Shown here: one piece after another, positions 8,360 through 18,411 of the stretch | Position numbering within the stretch: the stretch's first letter is position 1 | Layout: every line of letters begins with the position of its first letter | NCBI GenBank assembly: GCA_902363735.1 | Contig: CABJBA010000005.1 | Location: 1-64,000, forward strand | Direction of reading: 5' to 3' | From: Clostridiaceae bacterium | GTDB taxonomy: Bacteria; Bacillota; Clostridia; Lachnospirales; Lachnospiraceae | DNA length: 64,000 nucleotides | The notes under the pieces: generated by a model | What the model saw: only the letters and a program-made list of their open reading frames with translations | Database searches by the model: none | What the model was told of the DNA's origin: nothing | Program-made: the position numbers and the translations under genes

Positions 8360-9187
8360 ATGGACGGATTAAAGGCAAAGACCTATGAATTGAGAAAATC
8401 TGTGATAGATATGATTGTAGAAGGAAAAGGGGGCCACATCGGCGGAGATATGAGCGTCATAGATATATTGTCCGTGCTGTATTTCCGTCAGATGAACATC
8501 AGTCCGGAGCAGATGGAGGATGAGAACCGGGACCGGTTTGTGCTCAGCAAGGGACATTCTGTAGAAGCTCTGTATATAGTTCTTGCAGCAAAAGGTTTTT
8601 TTCCTATGGAAGAAGCCATCAAAAGTTTTTCAAAATTTGGCTCCCGGTTTATTGGGCATCCCAACAACAAACTTCCGGGCATTGAGATGAATTCCGGCTC
8701 ACTGGGCCACGGGCTGCCTGTCTGTGTGGGAATGGCTCTGGCAGGAAAAATGGACGGAAAGTCCTACCGGGTTTATACGGTTATGGGCGACGGAGAGCTG
8801 GCGGAAGGCTCGGTATGGGAAGGGGCTATGGCTGCCAGCCAGTTTAAACTGGATAATCTCTGTGCCGTTGTAGACCGCAACCGCCTCCAGATTTCCGGGA
8901 ATACAGAGGAAGTCATGGGGCATGATGACCTTGGTGATCGTTTCAAAAGCTTTGGATGGCATGTGATTGACGTGGCGGATGGAAACGATGTGGAGAAACT
9001 AAACGAAGCATTTGAACAGGCTAAGACAATAAAGGGAAGACCAACCGTCTTAATTGCCAATACGGTTAAAGGGTGTGGTTCTCCGATTATGGAAAATAAG
9101 GCCAATTGGCATCATAGAGTGCCCACTGGGGAAGAGTATAAGGCTATTATGGCTGATTTGGAAATGAGAAGGGAGGCGGCATTATGA
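8360..9187 (+). CDS. Transketolase, N-terminal (TPP-binding) subunit
   Basis: This 275-aa protein is the pyrophosphate-binding half of a two-subunit transketolase. The thiamine diphosphate motif starts at GDG (residues 143-145) and ends at VDRN (171-174). The conserved SKGHSVEALY (63-72) and GSLGHGLPVCVG (113-124) segments are present. The start is one base past the isomerase stop, and the stop overlaps the next gene by ATGA. Split transketolases in catabolic operons often act on unusual ketose phosphates; the apulose-4-phosphate transketolase of D-apiose catabolism is of this kind. Here the partner genes suggest a dedicated pathway rather than the housekeeping pentose-phosphate enzyme. Confidence 0.92.
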   Translation: MDGLKAKTYELRKSVIDMIVEGKGGHIGGDMSVIDILSVLYFRQMNISPEQMEDENRDRFVLSKGHSVEALYIVLAAKGFFPMEEAIKSFSKFGSRFIGHPNNKLPGIEMNSGSLGHGLPVCVGMALAGKMDGKSYRVYTVMGDGELAEGSVWEGAMAASQFKLDNLCAVVDRNRLQISGNTEEVMGHDDLGDRFKSFGWHVIDVADGNDVEKLNEAFEQAKTIKGRPTVLIANTVKGCGSPIMENKANWHHRVPTGEEYKAIMADLEMRREAAL

Positions 9188-10113
9188 ATCAAATACCCAA
9201 CAGACAGGCCATATGTGAGACATTGTTATCGCAGGCAAAGGAAGATCATGATATTATTGTCTTGTGCAGTGATTCCAGAGGAAGTGCATCCCTTGCCCCA
9301 TTTGCACAGGCATACCCGGAGCAGTTTGTAGAAACAGGAATTGCGGAGCAGAATCTGGTCAGCATTTCGGCGGGACTGGCAAAATGCGGGAAAAAGGCAT
9401 TTGCCGCTTCTCCGGCGTGCTTCTTGTCTACCAGAAGTTATGAGCAGGCGAAGATCGACTGTGCCTATTCTGACACGAATGTGACTTTAATTGGAATCAG
9501 CGGCGGGGTCAGTTATGGAGCTCTGGGAATGAGCCATCATTCCGCTCAGGACATTGCTGCTATGGCCGCAATTCCTAATATGAGGGTCTATCTGCCCAGT
9601 GACAGATTTCAGACAAAACGGCTGATTGAGGAATTGTTAAAGGATCAGAAACCTGCCTACATAAGAGTCGGAAGAAATGCAGTGGAAGACATTTACACGG
9701 AGGAAAACTGCCCCTTTGAACTGAACCGGGCCAATGTTCTTTCCCAGGGAACCGATATTGCGATAATTGCCTGCGGAGAAATGGTAAGGCCGGCTCTGGA
9801 TGCAGCAGAGCTTTTAAAAGAAAGCGGAATTTCAGCCTCTGTTATTGATATGTACTGTGTAAAGCCTTTGGACCAGGAAGCTGTATTGCAAGCGGCAGAA
9901 CATGCCGGAGCAATCATTACCGTGGAGGAGCATTCCCCATTTGGAGGGCTGGGCTCCATGGTCAGTCAGCTCGTTGCCGCCCACTGCCCAAAGAAGGTTA
10001 TCAATCTGGCTCTTCCCGACGCTCCTGTCATCACAGGAACCTCGAAAGAAGTATTTGAATACTACGGATTGACGGCAGAAGGAATTGCAAAACAGGCAAG
10101 GGAGCTGATTTAA
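9184..10113 (+). CDS. Transketolase, C-terminal subunit
   Basis: This 309-aa protein supplies the pyrimidine-binding and C-terminal domains of the split transketolase. The catalytic glutamate motif is GIAEQN (residues 52-57, Glu55). The C-terminal domain begins near TDIAIIACGEMV. It overlaps the upstream subunit by 4 bp, implying equimolar synthesis. Together the two genes span the length of a single-chain transketolase or DXP-synthase-like enzyme. The split is a natural two-subunit form and not a frameshift. Confidence 0.92.
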   Translation: MNQIPNRQAICETLLSQAKEDHDIIVLCSDSRGSASLAPFAQAYPEQFVETGIAEQNLVSISAGLAKCGKKAFAASPACFLSTRSYEQAKIDCAYSDTNVTLIGISGGVSYGALGMSHHSAQDIAAMAAIPNMRVYLPSDRFQTKRLIEELLKDQKPAYIRVGRNAVEDIYTEENCPFELNRANVLSQGTDIAIIACGEMVRPALDAAELLKESGISASVIDMYCVKPLDQEAVLQAAEHAGAIITVEEHSPFGGLGSMVSQLVAAHCPKKVINLALPDAPVITGTSKEVFEYYGLTAEGIAKQARELI

Positions 10114-10114
10114 T

Positions 10115-11590
10115 ATGGCAAAATATATTCTTGCGGTGGACCAGAGTACTCAGGGAACCAAGGCTCTTCTTTTTGATGACCATGGAAAACTGGTTAAAAG
10201 AGAGGATATGCCCCACAGTCAAATCGTAAGCAAAGAGGGTTACGTTTCCCATGACCCGGAGGAAATCTATCAAAACACGTTAAAAGTGGTACGTAAGCTC
10301 ATGGAAACCTCCGGAGTTCCTAACCATGAGATTGCCGGTCTGGGAATCAGCAATCAGCGGGAAACGGCCCTTGTATGGGATAAGAAAACAGGGAAACACC
10401 AAGCCTTAGCAATCGTATGGCAATGTGCCAGGTCAAGGGATATCTGCAAAAAGCTGGAGGAGACTGTTGATTCGGAAATTATACGGAATAAGACAGGATT
10501 GATTCTTTCCCCTTATTTTCCTGCTTCAAAATACAAATGGCTTCTGGAACATGTTGACGGTTTGAAGGACCGGGCGGAGAAGGAAGAGCTGTGCTTCGGA
10601 ACAGTAGATACGTGGCTGGTTTACCGTCTGACAGGCGGAACTTCTTATAAGACGGATTATTCAAACGCCTCCAGGACTCAGCTTTTTAATATCAGGGATT
10701 TGGCTTGGGATCAGGAACTCTGCAAACTATTCGGTTTAAAAAGCCAATGGCTGGCGGAGGTTTCGGATTCGGATTCCTGCTTTGGCATGACGGATTTTGA
10801 GGGACTGTTTGATACACCTATTCCCATTCACAGCGTCATGGGAGATTCCCACGGCGCGCTGTTCAGCCAGGGCTGCTTAAATAAGGGTATGACAAAAGCA
10901 ACTTATGGAACCGGTTCTTCCATTATGATGAATACGGGAAAAGAACCGGTGTTCAGCACTCATGGAGTAGTGACGTCCTTAGCCTGGTGCATGGGAGGAA
11001 AGGTAAATTACATTCTGGAAGGCAACATCAATTATACAGGTGCGGTGATTACCTGGCTGAAAGAGAAGATGAACATGATTTCCTCCCCGGAGGAGACAGA
11101 GCAGATTGCCGCCGCCGCTGAAAAAAATGATAAGGTTTACTTAATACCGGCATTCACCGGTTTAGGAGCGCCATATTGGGACAGCCGAGCCACTGCATCC
11201 ATCAGTGGAATGACAAGGACCACAGGCCGGGCTGAAATTGTCAGGGCCGGGCTGGAAAGCATTGGCTACCAGATTGCCGACGTCATTCAGGCCATGTGCG
11301 AGGACATGAACTGCATCATTCCGGAACTGCGGGTGGACGGAGGTCCTACGGAAAACCAGTACCTGATGCAGTTTCAAAGCGATATTCTGGGAACCAATGT
11401 CCGTGTTCCCGAGATAAAAGAGCTCTCGGGAATGGGAGCCGCTTTTGCCGCAGGCCTTTCCCTTGGTATTTATCAAGAAGATATATTTGAAAAAATGGGA
11501 GCAAAGCAATATAATTCATATATGAAGCCAGAAGTGAGAGCTGAGAAATATGAAGGCTGGAGAGAAGCGGTCAGGAAGATTCTGGCTTAA
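10115..11590 (+). CDS. FGGY-family carbohydrate kinase
   Basis: This 491-aa kinase of the FGGY family shows the N-terminal DQSTQGTKALLFD phosphate loop and a GISNQRET motif, as in the glycerol kinase branch. An ATP-site segment (YGTGSSIMMNTG) and the C-terminal VDGGPTENQYLMQ with its catalytic Asp follow. The start is 1 bp after the transketolase stop. Within the operon it most likely phosphorylates the ketose made by the isomerase, giving the transketolase substrate. Sequence is closest in feel to glycerol kinase, but the context argues for a ketose; apulose, xylulose or ribulose are candidates. Confidence 0.88.
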   Translation: MAKYILAVDQSTQGTKALLFDDHGKLVKREDMPHSQIVSKEGYVSHDPEEIYQNTLKVVRKLMETSGVPNHEIAGLGISNQRETALVWDKKTGKHQALAIVWQCARSRDICKKLEETVDSEIIRNKTGLILSPYFPASKYKWLLEHVDGLKDRAEKEELCFGTVDTWLVYRLTGGTSYKTDYSNASRTQLFNIRDLAWDQELCKLFGLKSQWLAEVSDSDSCFGMTDFEGLFDTPIPIHSVMGDSHGALFSQGCLNKGMTKATYGTGSSIMMNTGKEPVFSTHGVVTSLAWCMGGKVNYILEGNINYTGAVITWLKEKMNMISSPEETEQIAAAAEKNDKVYLIPAFTGLGAPYWDSRATASISGMTRTTGRAEIVRAGLESIGYQIADVIQAMCEDMNCIIPELRVDGGPTENQYLMQFQSDILGTNVRVPEIKELSGMGAAFAAGLSLGIYQEDIFEKMGAKQYNSYMKPEVRAEKYEGWREAVRKILA

Positions 11591-11632
11591 ATACAGCTGA
11601 CCGGACAAAGATAACAGAGTGGGAGAGAAAGC

Positions 11633-14302
11633 ATGCTGAAAGTGTCGGAAATAACAATTGAATATTTGAAAAATCCGGTGGGTCTGGACGGCAGGCCTTG
11701 GTTTGGCTGGATTCTTTGCAGTGATCAGAAACATGTATATCAGGAAGCGTACAGGCTGGAGATTGCCATGGATGCTGACTTTGAAACCATGGTTTACGAA
11801 AGCGGATGGGTTAAGAGCAGGGAGTCCATTCATGTGGAGGCGGCAGGTTTTTGTCCTTCTTCCTGTAAAAAATATTTTGTCCGGGTACAGGTGCAGGCTG
11901 GAGGGGAAGAGAGCAGCTTCAGTGAACCGGCGTTTTTTGTCACGGCAGTCTTGAAACAGGACCAGTGGCAGGCACAGTTCATTACTGCGGAAGGACCGGA
12001 GGATAAATACTCCTCAGGAAGCACTTATCTGCGAAAGGAGATCGATGTCAGGGGGGAAGTGCTGGAAGCTTATGCTTGCACCACAGCACTGGGGCTGTAT
12101 CATTTCTATATAAACGGAAATAAGGTGGGCATGGATGAGATGACTCCTGGCTGGACCTCTTATCAGAAGCATTTGTGCTATCAGACCTATGAGGTTACAG
12201 ATCTGCTGAAACAGGGACCCAATGCCTTGGGAGCTTTGGTTGGTGCCGGATGGTATAAAGGGAAAATGGGCTTTCTTCATCTGCGCAATAATTACGGAGA
12301 CCAGGCGGCTTTTCTGATGCAGCTGGTGGTCCGCTACCGGGATGGGCGGGAGGAGACGTTTTTTACGGAAGAAAGCTGGTTGGGACATGATGGCCCGGTG
12401 ACCTTTTCTGAGATTTATGACGGGGAGATTTATGATGCCCGAATGGAACTTGAGAATTGGAACGGTTCTGGCTATTGTGCAGACGGCTGGAAGAGAGTAC
12501 AAACAGCAGAGTTTCCCAAGAATGCTTTGACCGCTCAGGCCGGATCCAAGGTGAAGATCATCGAGACCTTGGAAGCAAAAAATATCTTTCAGACTCCTCA
12601 CGGAGACCAGGTCATTGATTTCGGACAGAACCTGACCGGCTGGGTACGGTTTAAGGTGCGGGGTAAGGCAGGAGAAGAGGTAAGGTTTCAATGTTTTGAA
12701 ACGCTGGATTCTTCAGGAAATGTTTATACAGCCAATCTAAGGTCGGCAAAACAAGAAATCCGCTATATCTGCAGAGGAGAAGGCGAAGAAATCTATCACC
12801 CCCATTTCACCTTCCAGGGCTTTCGTTATGTTCATGTTCTGGATTGGCCGGGAGAACTGAGAGAAGATGATGTGGAAGCCTGTGTCCTGCATTCAGACAT
12901 GGAAGAAACCGGAGATTTTTCCTGTTCCCATCCTTTGGTGAACCAGCTTCACAGCAATATCAAATGGAGCATGAAGGGGAATTTCCTGGATATTCCCACA
13001 GACTGCCCCCAGAGAGATGAGAGAATGGGATGGACGGGAGATGCACAAATTTTCTGCCGTACTTCCTGTTATTTGATGAATACCTATACATTTTTCAGAA
13101 AATGGCTGAAAGATGTGGCTGCGGACCAGACGCCGGAAGGAGGAGTTCCCCATGTGGTGCCGGACATTATAAGCGGCAGGGAAAAAGACGACTGGCTGCT
13201 TTCCCAGGGAACCCATTCTGCGGCAGCCTGGGCTGACGCGGCTGTGATCAACCCATGGACCTTATACTTAATGTATGGGGATCAGGTCATATTGGAAGAG
13301 CAGTATGACAGCATGAAGCAATGGATTGAATTTATGAGAACACATGCCAGGGATCATATCTGGAATTATAAACTGCAGTTTGGTGACTGGGTAGCGCTTG
13401 ATGCAGAGGAGGGAAGCTATTTTGGAGCAACCCCCAATGATCTGACCTGTACCGCATATTATGCATATGCAACAGGATTGTTTGCTAAAATATCTGGAAT
13501 TCTGCAGCGGGAAGAGGATGCCAGAGAGTATGAAGCATTGTATGGGGAAATCGTAAAGAAGTTCCAGAATACATTTTTTAACCGTGACGGAACCATGACA
13601 GCTATGACTCAGACTGCCCATATTCTGGCTCTGCATTTTAATCTTGTTCCCGAGGCATACAGGCAGAAGACCGCTGAGCAGCTGGTTACACTGCTTGAGA
13701 AAGAGGGCGGACATCTGGTGACCGGTTTTGTTGGCACACCTTATTTCCTGCATGCATTAAGCGGAAATGGTTATGCAGATAAGGCCTATGAACTGCTTTT
13801 GAAGGAAGATTTTCCTTCATGGCTGTATCAGGTCAAAATGGGAGCCACCACGATTTGGGAGCATTGGGACGGTTTAAAGCCCGATGGAACCATGTGGAGT
13901 CCGGATATGAACTCTTTTAACCATTATGCCTATGGAGCAGTGGGAGAATGGTTTTACCGCTCTGTTCTGGGAATTGAAACAGATGAGGCATATTCCGGAT
14001 ACCGCCGTATCATTATCAGCCCTCAGACAGGAGATGCATTAGAATATGCGAAAGGGTCTTATAAAAGTGCTCTTGGAATGATCCGGGTCAGTTGGGAAAA
14101 AACCCAGACGGCGGGAGAGAGGCGGCTTTCTGTTACCGTACCGGTCAATGCAGCGGCTGCCATACGTCTGGAAAAAGGGGCGGTGCCCTCTGAAACCGAT
14201 GGCCTTGTTTTTCACCTTGAGGATGGATGTATGACGGCTGAAACAGGTTCCGGCAGCTTTGAAATAAGTTACAGAAAACAGGAAGGAGGAAAACCATGCT
14301 GA
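11633..14302 (+). CDS. GH78 alpha-L-rhamnosidase-like glycoside hydrolase
   Basis: This 889-aa protein has the bacterial alpha-rhamnosidase layout: an N-terminal fibronectin-like domain (about 1-105), a beta-jelly-roll Bac_rhamnosid_N domain (about 130-300), a further beta domain (about 310-420), an (alpha/alpha)6 barrel (about 430-790) and a C-terminal beta domain. The GH78 signature DCPQRDERMGWTGD starts at Asp457, with Glu463 as a likely catalytic acid; TTIWEHWDG lies in the barrel. No signal peptide is visible, so it probably acts in the cytoplasm on imported oligosaccharides. It follows the kinase after 42 bp and overlaps the next gene by 7 bp. Confidence 0.92.
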   Translation: MLKVSEITIEYLKNPVGLDGRPWFGWILCSDQKHVYQEAYRLEIAMDADFETMVYESGWVKSRESIHVEAAGFCPSSCKKYFVRVQVQAGGEESSFSEPAFFVTAVLKQDQWQAQFITAEGPEDKYSSGSTYLRKEIDVRGEVLEAYACTTALGLYHFYINGNKVGMDEMTPGWTSYQKHLCYQTYEVTDLLKQGPNALGALVGAGWYKGKMGFLHLRNNYGDQAAFLMQLVVRYRDGREETFFTEESWLGHDGPVTFSEIYDGEIYDARMELENWNGSGYCADGWKRVQTAEFPKNALTAQAGSKVKIIETLEAKNIFQTPHGDQVIDFGQNLTGWVRFKVRGKAGEEVRFQCFETLDSSGNVYTANLRSAKQEIRYICRGEGEEIYHPHFTFQGFRYVHVLDWPGELREDDVEACVLHSDMEETGDFSCSHPLVNQLHSNIKWSMKGNFLDIPTDCPQRDERMGWTGDAQIFCRTSCYLMNTYTFFRKWLKDVAADQTPEGGVPHVVPDIISGREKDDWLLSQGTHSAAAWADAAVINPWTLYLMYGDQVILEEQYDSMKQWIEFMRTHARDHIWNYKLQFGDWVALDAEEGSYFGATPNDLTCTAYYAYATGLFAKISGILQREEDAREYEALYGEIVKKFQNTFFNRDGTMTAMTQTAHILALHFNLVPEAYRQKTAEQLVTLLEKEGGHLVTGFVGTPYFLHALSGNGYADKAYELLLKEDFPSWLYQVKMGATTIWEHWDGLKPDGTMWSPDMNSFNHYAYGAVGEWFYRSVLGIETDEAYSGYRRIIISPQTGDALEYAKGSYKSALGMIRVSWEKTQTAGERRLSVTVPVNAAAAIRLEKGAVPSETDGLVFHLEDGCMTAETGSGSFEISYRKQEGGKPC

Positions 14303-16293
14303 CAGATTTGAAAAGTTCACCTCATGCCCGTGTTTGCGGTCTTCCCTTTTCCGCGGTGAGATGGACAGGCGGACTATATAAGGAACGGCTTGACACCTGC
14401 ATGAATGTTACAGTTCCCCATCTGCAAAAGATGTTTGAGAGTAAAGACATCAGCCACGTGACGGAAAATTTCAAGATTGCGGCAGGAGAATCAGACGGTG
14501 ATTTTGACGGCACAGTGTTTGGAGACGGTGATTTTTATAAATGGATGGAATCTGCTGTTTATACGGCTGCCCTGGGAGATAACCGGCAGCTTTTGGAAGA
14601 GCTTGAGGATTATGTAGGATTGATCGGAAGGGCACAGATGCCTGACGGTTATATTTCCACAAAACAGATCATTAGTGAAAAGAGGGGAACCGCCTCAAGA
14701 CTTGGAGATATCAACGAATTTGAAGTCTATAATTTCGGACATCTGTTTACCTCTGCCTGTTTGTATCAACGGGTGACAGGCAGGGGCAGCTTTCTTGCCA
14801 TTGCGGAGAAAGCCGCCGGATATTTAAAGCATCTGTTTGAAGAAGCCAGGAAGAGCGGGGAGGCACAGACCGCAGTATGCCCTTCCCATTATATGGGACT
14901 GGCCGAATTGTACCGGACAACGGGAAAACGGGAATATTTAGATTTGCTTAAGGATGCAGTGGAGCTTCGGGACTGTATAAAGGAAGGGCTGGATGACAAC
15001 CAGGACAGACTTCCTCTTAAGAAGCATGAAACCATCATCGGCCATGCGGTGAGAGCCAATTACTTATATGCAGGAGTAGCGGATCTGTGCCTGGAAGAGG
15101 AAAATCCGGAACTTACAGAGGTACTTCATAAAGTATGGCACAGCCTTGTGACCCAGAAGCTTTACATAACCGGAGGATGCGGCGCTTTGTATAACGGTGC
15201 ATCGCCATATGGAAACTTTTTCACCCACCAGTTAGTCCATCAGGCCTATGGATATGAATACCAGCTGCCTAATGTGACGGCTTACAATGAGACCTGTGCC
15301 TCTGTGGGCGGTGTATATTGGGCATACCGCATGTTTTGTATGGAGAAAAAAGAGGAGTATGCCGAGGTTTTGGAACGGATGGTCTTAAATGGAAACCTGG
15401 CTGCAGTCAGCCTGGATGGGAAACGGTTCTTCTATGAGAACATGCTGCGCCGGGCAAAAAAACTCCCTTATGAGCTGATCTGGGGACAGGAGCGGACGGA
15501 ATATATTTTAAGTTACTGCTGCCCTCCTAACCTGGCCAGACTGATTGCCCAGCTGAGTGAATACGCTTACACTGTAGACGATACCGGCATATATCCGGTG
15601 TTATACGGAGCCAGCCGGGCGGATTTGAAACTTAAGAATGGTTGGGAAGGCGTTCTGGTCCAGGAAACGGATTATCCCTATGACGGAAAAATAATTTTTC
15701 GCTTTGAAGACATGAAGAAGAATGTACCAATGAAACTGCATTTGAGGATTCCATCCTGGGTTCGGGGAGAAAGCCGGGTTCAGATAACTGAAAACGGGCA
15801 GAAGTGTATATGGGAAAGAATGATTTCGGCAGCGGACAGGGGGAGTTTTCTGACCGTGGAAATAGAGGACCCGGAACATACCGTGATTATTCTGGATTTA
15901 GGAATGAAGCCCCGTCTGACCTGTGCTCATGCTCTTGTGGAAGAAGACTGCAATCAGGTGGCAGTGGAACGGGGGCCTCTGGTATATTGCCTGGAAGGCA
16001 TGGACGCTTTGGCAGAAACCATGGACGATCTCTTTGTTCCGTCAGACGTACGGTTGGAGCCGGAAGAGATTGAGATAGAAGGACGGAAGATAACCGGGCT
16101 TGGTGCCACATTTTTGAAGAAAATCCACGGACCGGAATACGACCGGAATTCCCTTTACCAGGATTACTCTGAGGAAGGCTATGAACCGGTTCCGGTACGC
16201 ATGATTCCTTATTTTGCCTGGGACAACCGGGGCCTGGACGAGATGCGTATCTGGATGCCCGTAGTCAGAAACAGATTCGGATGTGACACGTAA
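14296..16293 (+). CDS. GH127 beta-L-arabinofuranosidase-like enzyme (DUF1680)
   Basis: This 665-aa protein belongs to the GH127/DUF1680 family, whose founder is Bifidobacterium HypBA1. The unusual cysteine-based active site is conserved. NETCASVG carries Glu332 and Cys334, and YCCPPN carries Cys408 and Cys409, corresponding to the zinc-binding Glu and Cys residues, one of which is the nucleophile. No signal peptide is present. It probably removes terminal beta-L-arabinofuranose, or a related pentofuranose, inside the cell. The start (ATG 14296) has an AGGAGG site and overlaps the GH78 stop. Confidence 0.92.
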   Translation: MLTDLKSSPHARVCGLPFSAVRWTGGLYKERLDTCMNVTVPHLQKMFESKDISHVTENFKIAAGESDGDFDGTVFGDGDFYKWMESAVYTAALGDNRQLLEELEDYVGLIGRAQMPDGYISTKQIISEKRGTASRLGDINEFEVYNFGHLFTSACLYQRVTGRGSFLAIAEKAAGYLKHLFEEARKSGEAQTAVCPSHYMGLAELYRTTGKREYLDLLKDAVELRDCIKEGLDDNQDRLPLKKHETIIGHAVRANYLYAGVADLCLEEENPELTEVLHKVWHSLVTQKLYITGGCGALYNGASPYGNFFTHQLVHQAYGYEYQLPNVTAYNETCASVGGVYWAYRMFCMEKKEEYAEVLERMVLNGNLAAVSLDGKRFFYENMLRRAKKLPYELIWGQERTEYILSYCCPPNLARLIAQLSEYAYTVDDTGIYPVLYGASRADLKLKNGWEGVLVQETDYPYDGKIIFRFEDMKKNVPMKLHLRIPSWVRGESRVQITENGQKCIWERMISAADRGSFLTVEIEDPEHTVIILDLGMKPRLTCAHALVEEDCNQVAVERGPLVYCLEGMDALAETMDDLFVPSDVRLEPEEIEIEGRKITGLGATFLKKIHGPEYDRNSLYQDYSEEGYEPVPVRMIPYFAWDNRGLDEMRIWMPVVRNRFGCDT

Positions 16294-16311
16294 GGATGAG
16301 GAGGCAGGTCA

Positions 16312-18327
16312 ATGTTATATGGAGTATCCTATTACCCGGAACATAAAAGCAAAGAAGAGCTGGAATGGGATTTAAAACTGATAAAAGAGTCGGGAATCAA
16401 TACGGTCCGAATGGGGGAATTCACCTGGTGCCGGATGGAGCCGGAAGAAGGAAGATATGACTTTTCCTGGCTGGATCCGGTGATTGAGGAGTTGGGGCAG
16501 GCAGGCATCCGTACAATCGTAGGAACGCCTACGGCATGCCCCCCGGCGTGGATGGTGGAAGCCTGGCCGGATATGTTATATCAGGATAACCGAAGGATCC
16601 GCCGTCCTTTCGGAGGCAGAAGACATGGCTGCTATAATCATGAAGCGTACCGAAATGCCTGTGCCGGTATCGCAAAAGCCATAGGAGAGCATTATGGAAG
16701 GAATCCCCATGTGGCAGGATTCCAGATTGACAATGAACTGGCCCAGGAAGGAACGGGACGATGTACCTGTGAAAACTGCCGGAAGAAGTTTCAGGATTGG
16801 CTGAAGCTGAAATACGGCGGAATCGAAATCTTTAACAGGAGAAGCGGAGCCATTTTCTGGTCTCAGGAGTACCGTTCCTTTGAACAGATCAACCCGCCGG
16901 TCAATGCCATTGAGCCGGGTGCTCAGACCCAGATACGGGATTTTTATGAAAATCCCACGGTCCGTCTGGAGTTCGAACGGTTTTCCAGTGAAAGCCAGAT
17001 CGAGTTTCAAAACATTCAGGCTGATATCCTGAAGGCTTTTACTTCCCTTCCGGTGACCACCAATGGAACGGGACTTGTGACCAACAGCATTGATTATTAT
17101 AAAGGCTTTGAACAGTTGGATTGCTATGCCTTTGATTATTATCCCAATCTCCGGGACGCCTGGGTGGATTCCTTTCCTTATGCATTTGGCAGAGGGGTGA
17201 AGTCTGGCTTTCCCTTCTGGATCCTGGAATTTATGTCCGGCGGAGGTCACAGGCTCAGCGGGACGGGACGGCTGCAGCCCGGTCCCGGCGCATTGAAGCA
17301 GGCGGTGGTTCAGGCATTTGCCCATGGGGCAGATTTACTTTTACACTATCAGTTCCGCAGCTTTCCGGCGGGGGCAGAGCAGTTAAACTATGCAATTGTG
17401 GATTTAGACGGGATTCCCAGAAGGCGGTATGATGAAATGAAGGAAACAGCCGCTGTGTTAAAGCAGCTGGAGCCTTTAAAAGAAGCGTCATTCTGCTCAG
17501 AAGTAGGGATTCTGCTGGACTATGACAGCCACTGGGCCCTGAAAATAAAACCGGTCAATGAGCCTGAATTTTCTTATATGGATTTTGCCGGGAAGCTGTA
17601 TTATAATTTAGAGCGTATTGGTATTCATTCCGATGTGATTTCCCTTGAACGTGATTTCCAGAAGTATAAGGCATTGGTGCTTCCTGCCTCCTTTATTCTG
17701 AAAAAGGAGACGGCAAAGAGGCTCCGGGAATATGTAAACCAGGGCGGAACGTTAATCACTACCTTTTTGACTGGTGTTAAAAATGAAGATAACCTGGGGT
17801 ATACCATACCTCTTCCGGGCCATCTTGACCAAGTATTGGGAGTTACGGTGCAGGAGGTTGAACCGGTATTTGACAGTAACCGGACCAGGCTTGGAATCCG
17901 GCTGGCATCTGAGGAAGATGAGGTGGAAACATGGGACAAAGCATGGAGCGAGCTGCTGGCAGGGGAGGCAAAACTCCTTGGGTCTTACAAGGAAACTTAT
18001 AAAAAGGATTCTATGGTTATTTCCCAACATTCTTATGGGGACGGAACGGCTTATTATGTGGGAACGGATCTGGAAGATCCGGCGTGGAGATCACTTTTTA
18101 AGTCACTGTTAGGTCCTGTCTGCAGACGGAAGGATGAGATAGAAGCTCCGGAAGGAGTACAGGTAATAAGCCGGATCTGGCAGGAAAAACAGATTTATTT
18201 CCTGTTTAATTTTTCCGGACAGGAGAAAACGGTCTGCATTCCAAACGGGAAAACGGATTTTCTGACAAAAGTGAAGCTTTTACCGGAAATAATCTTAGAA
18301 CAGAATGGTTTTAAGATCATTGTGTAA
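16312..18327 (+). CDS. GH42 beta-galactosidase-like enzyme
   Basis: This 671-aa protein has the GH42 layout: a TIM barrel (about 1-380), a trimerisation domain (about 390-600) and a small C-terminal beta domain. The acid/base is Glu142 in QIDNE and the likely nucleophile is Glu306 in ILEFMSGG. Four cysteines in CTCENCRKKF and nearby resemble the GH42 zinc site. The family acts mainly on beta-galactosides, and some members cleave alpha-L-arabinopyranosides. No secretion signal is seen. It is the last gene of the LacI-controlled operon and is followed by a terminator. Confidence 0.92.
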   Translation: MLYGVSYYPEHKSKEELEWDLKLIKESGINTVRMGEFTWCRMEPEEGRYDFSWLDPVIEELGQAGIRTIVGTPTACPPAWMVEAWPDMLYQDNRRIRRPFGGRRHGCYNHEAYRNACAGIAKAIGEHYGRNPHVAGFQIDNELAQEGTGRCTCENCRKKFQDWLKLKYGGIEIFNRRSGAIFWSQEYRSFEQINPPVNAIEPGAQTQIRDFYENPTVRLEFERFSSESQIEFQNIQADILKAFTSLPVTTNGTGLVTNSIDYYKGFEQLDCYAFDYYPNLRDAWVDSFPYAFGRGVKSGFPFWILEFMSGGGHRLSGTGRLQPGPGALKQAVVQAFAHGADLLLHYQFRSFPAGAEQLNYAIVDLDGIPRRRYDEMKETAAVLKQLEPLKEASFCSEVGILLDYDSHWALKIKPVNEPEFSYMDFAGKLYYNLERIGIHSDVISLERDFQKYKALVLPASFILKKETAKRLREYVNQGGTLITTFLTGVKNEDNLGYTIPLPGHLDQVLGVTVQEVEPVFDSNRTRLGIRLASEEDEVETWDKAWSELLAGEAKLLGSYKETYKKDSMVISQHSYGDGTAYYVGTDLEDPAWRSLFKSLLGPVCRRKDEIEAPEGVQVISRIWQEKQIYFLFNFSGQEKTVCIPNGKTDFLTKVKLLPEIILEQNGFKIIV

Positions 18328-18347
18328 GGACAGGCATGAGAAATGAG

Positions 18348-18388
18348 AAATAAGGAAGCACCGGATTCAAGGTTCTTCCTTATTTTTG
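18348..18388 (+). terminator. Rho-independent terminator after GH42
   Basis: AAATAAGGAAG (18348-18358) pairs perfectly with CTTCCTTATTT (18375-18385) and is followed by further T residues. It separates the glycosidase operon from the sensor kinase gene. Confidence 0.8.
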
Positions 18389-18411
18389 CATAGCAGGCGG
18401 AGAGGGGAATT

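Noticed and set aside
8360..10113. Transketolase apparently broken into two ORFs
   Set aside because: The ATGA overlap, full domain content of each half and the known two-subunit form show a natural split rather than a frameshift.
12014..12691. Minus-strand ORF of 225 codons opposite GH78
   Set aside because: It is antisense to conserved GH78 sequence, has no ribosome site and no recognisable protein features.
16576..17325. Minus-strand ORF of 249 codons opposite GH42
   Set aside because: It is a shadow of the GH42 TIM-barrel coding sequence; the sense frame carries clear catalytic motifs.
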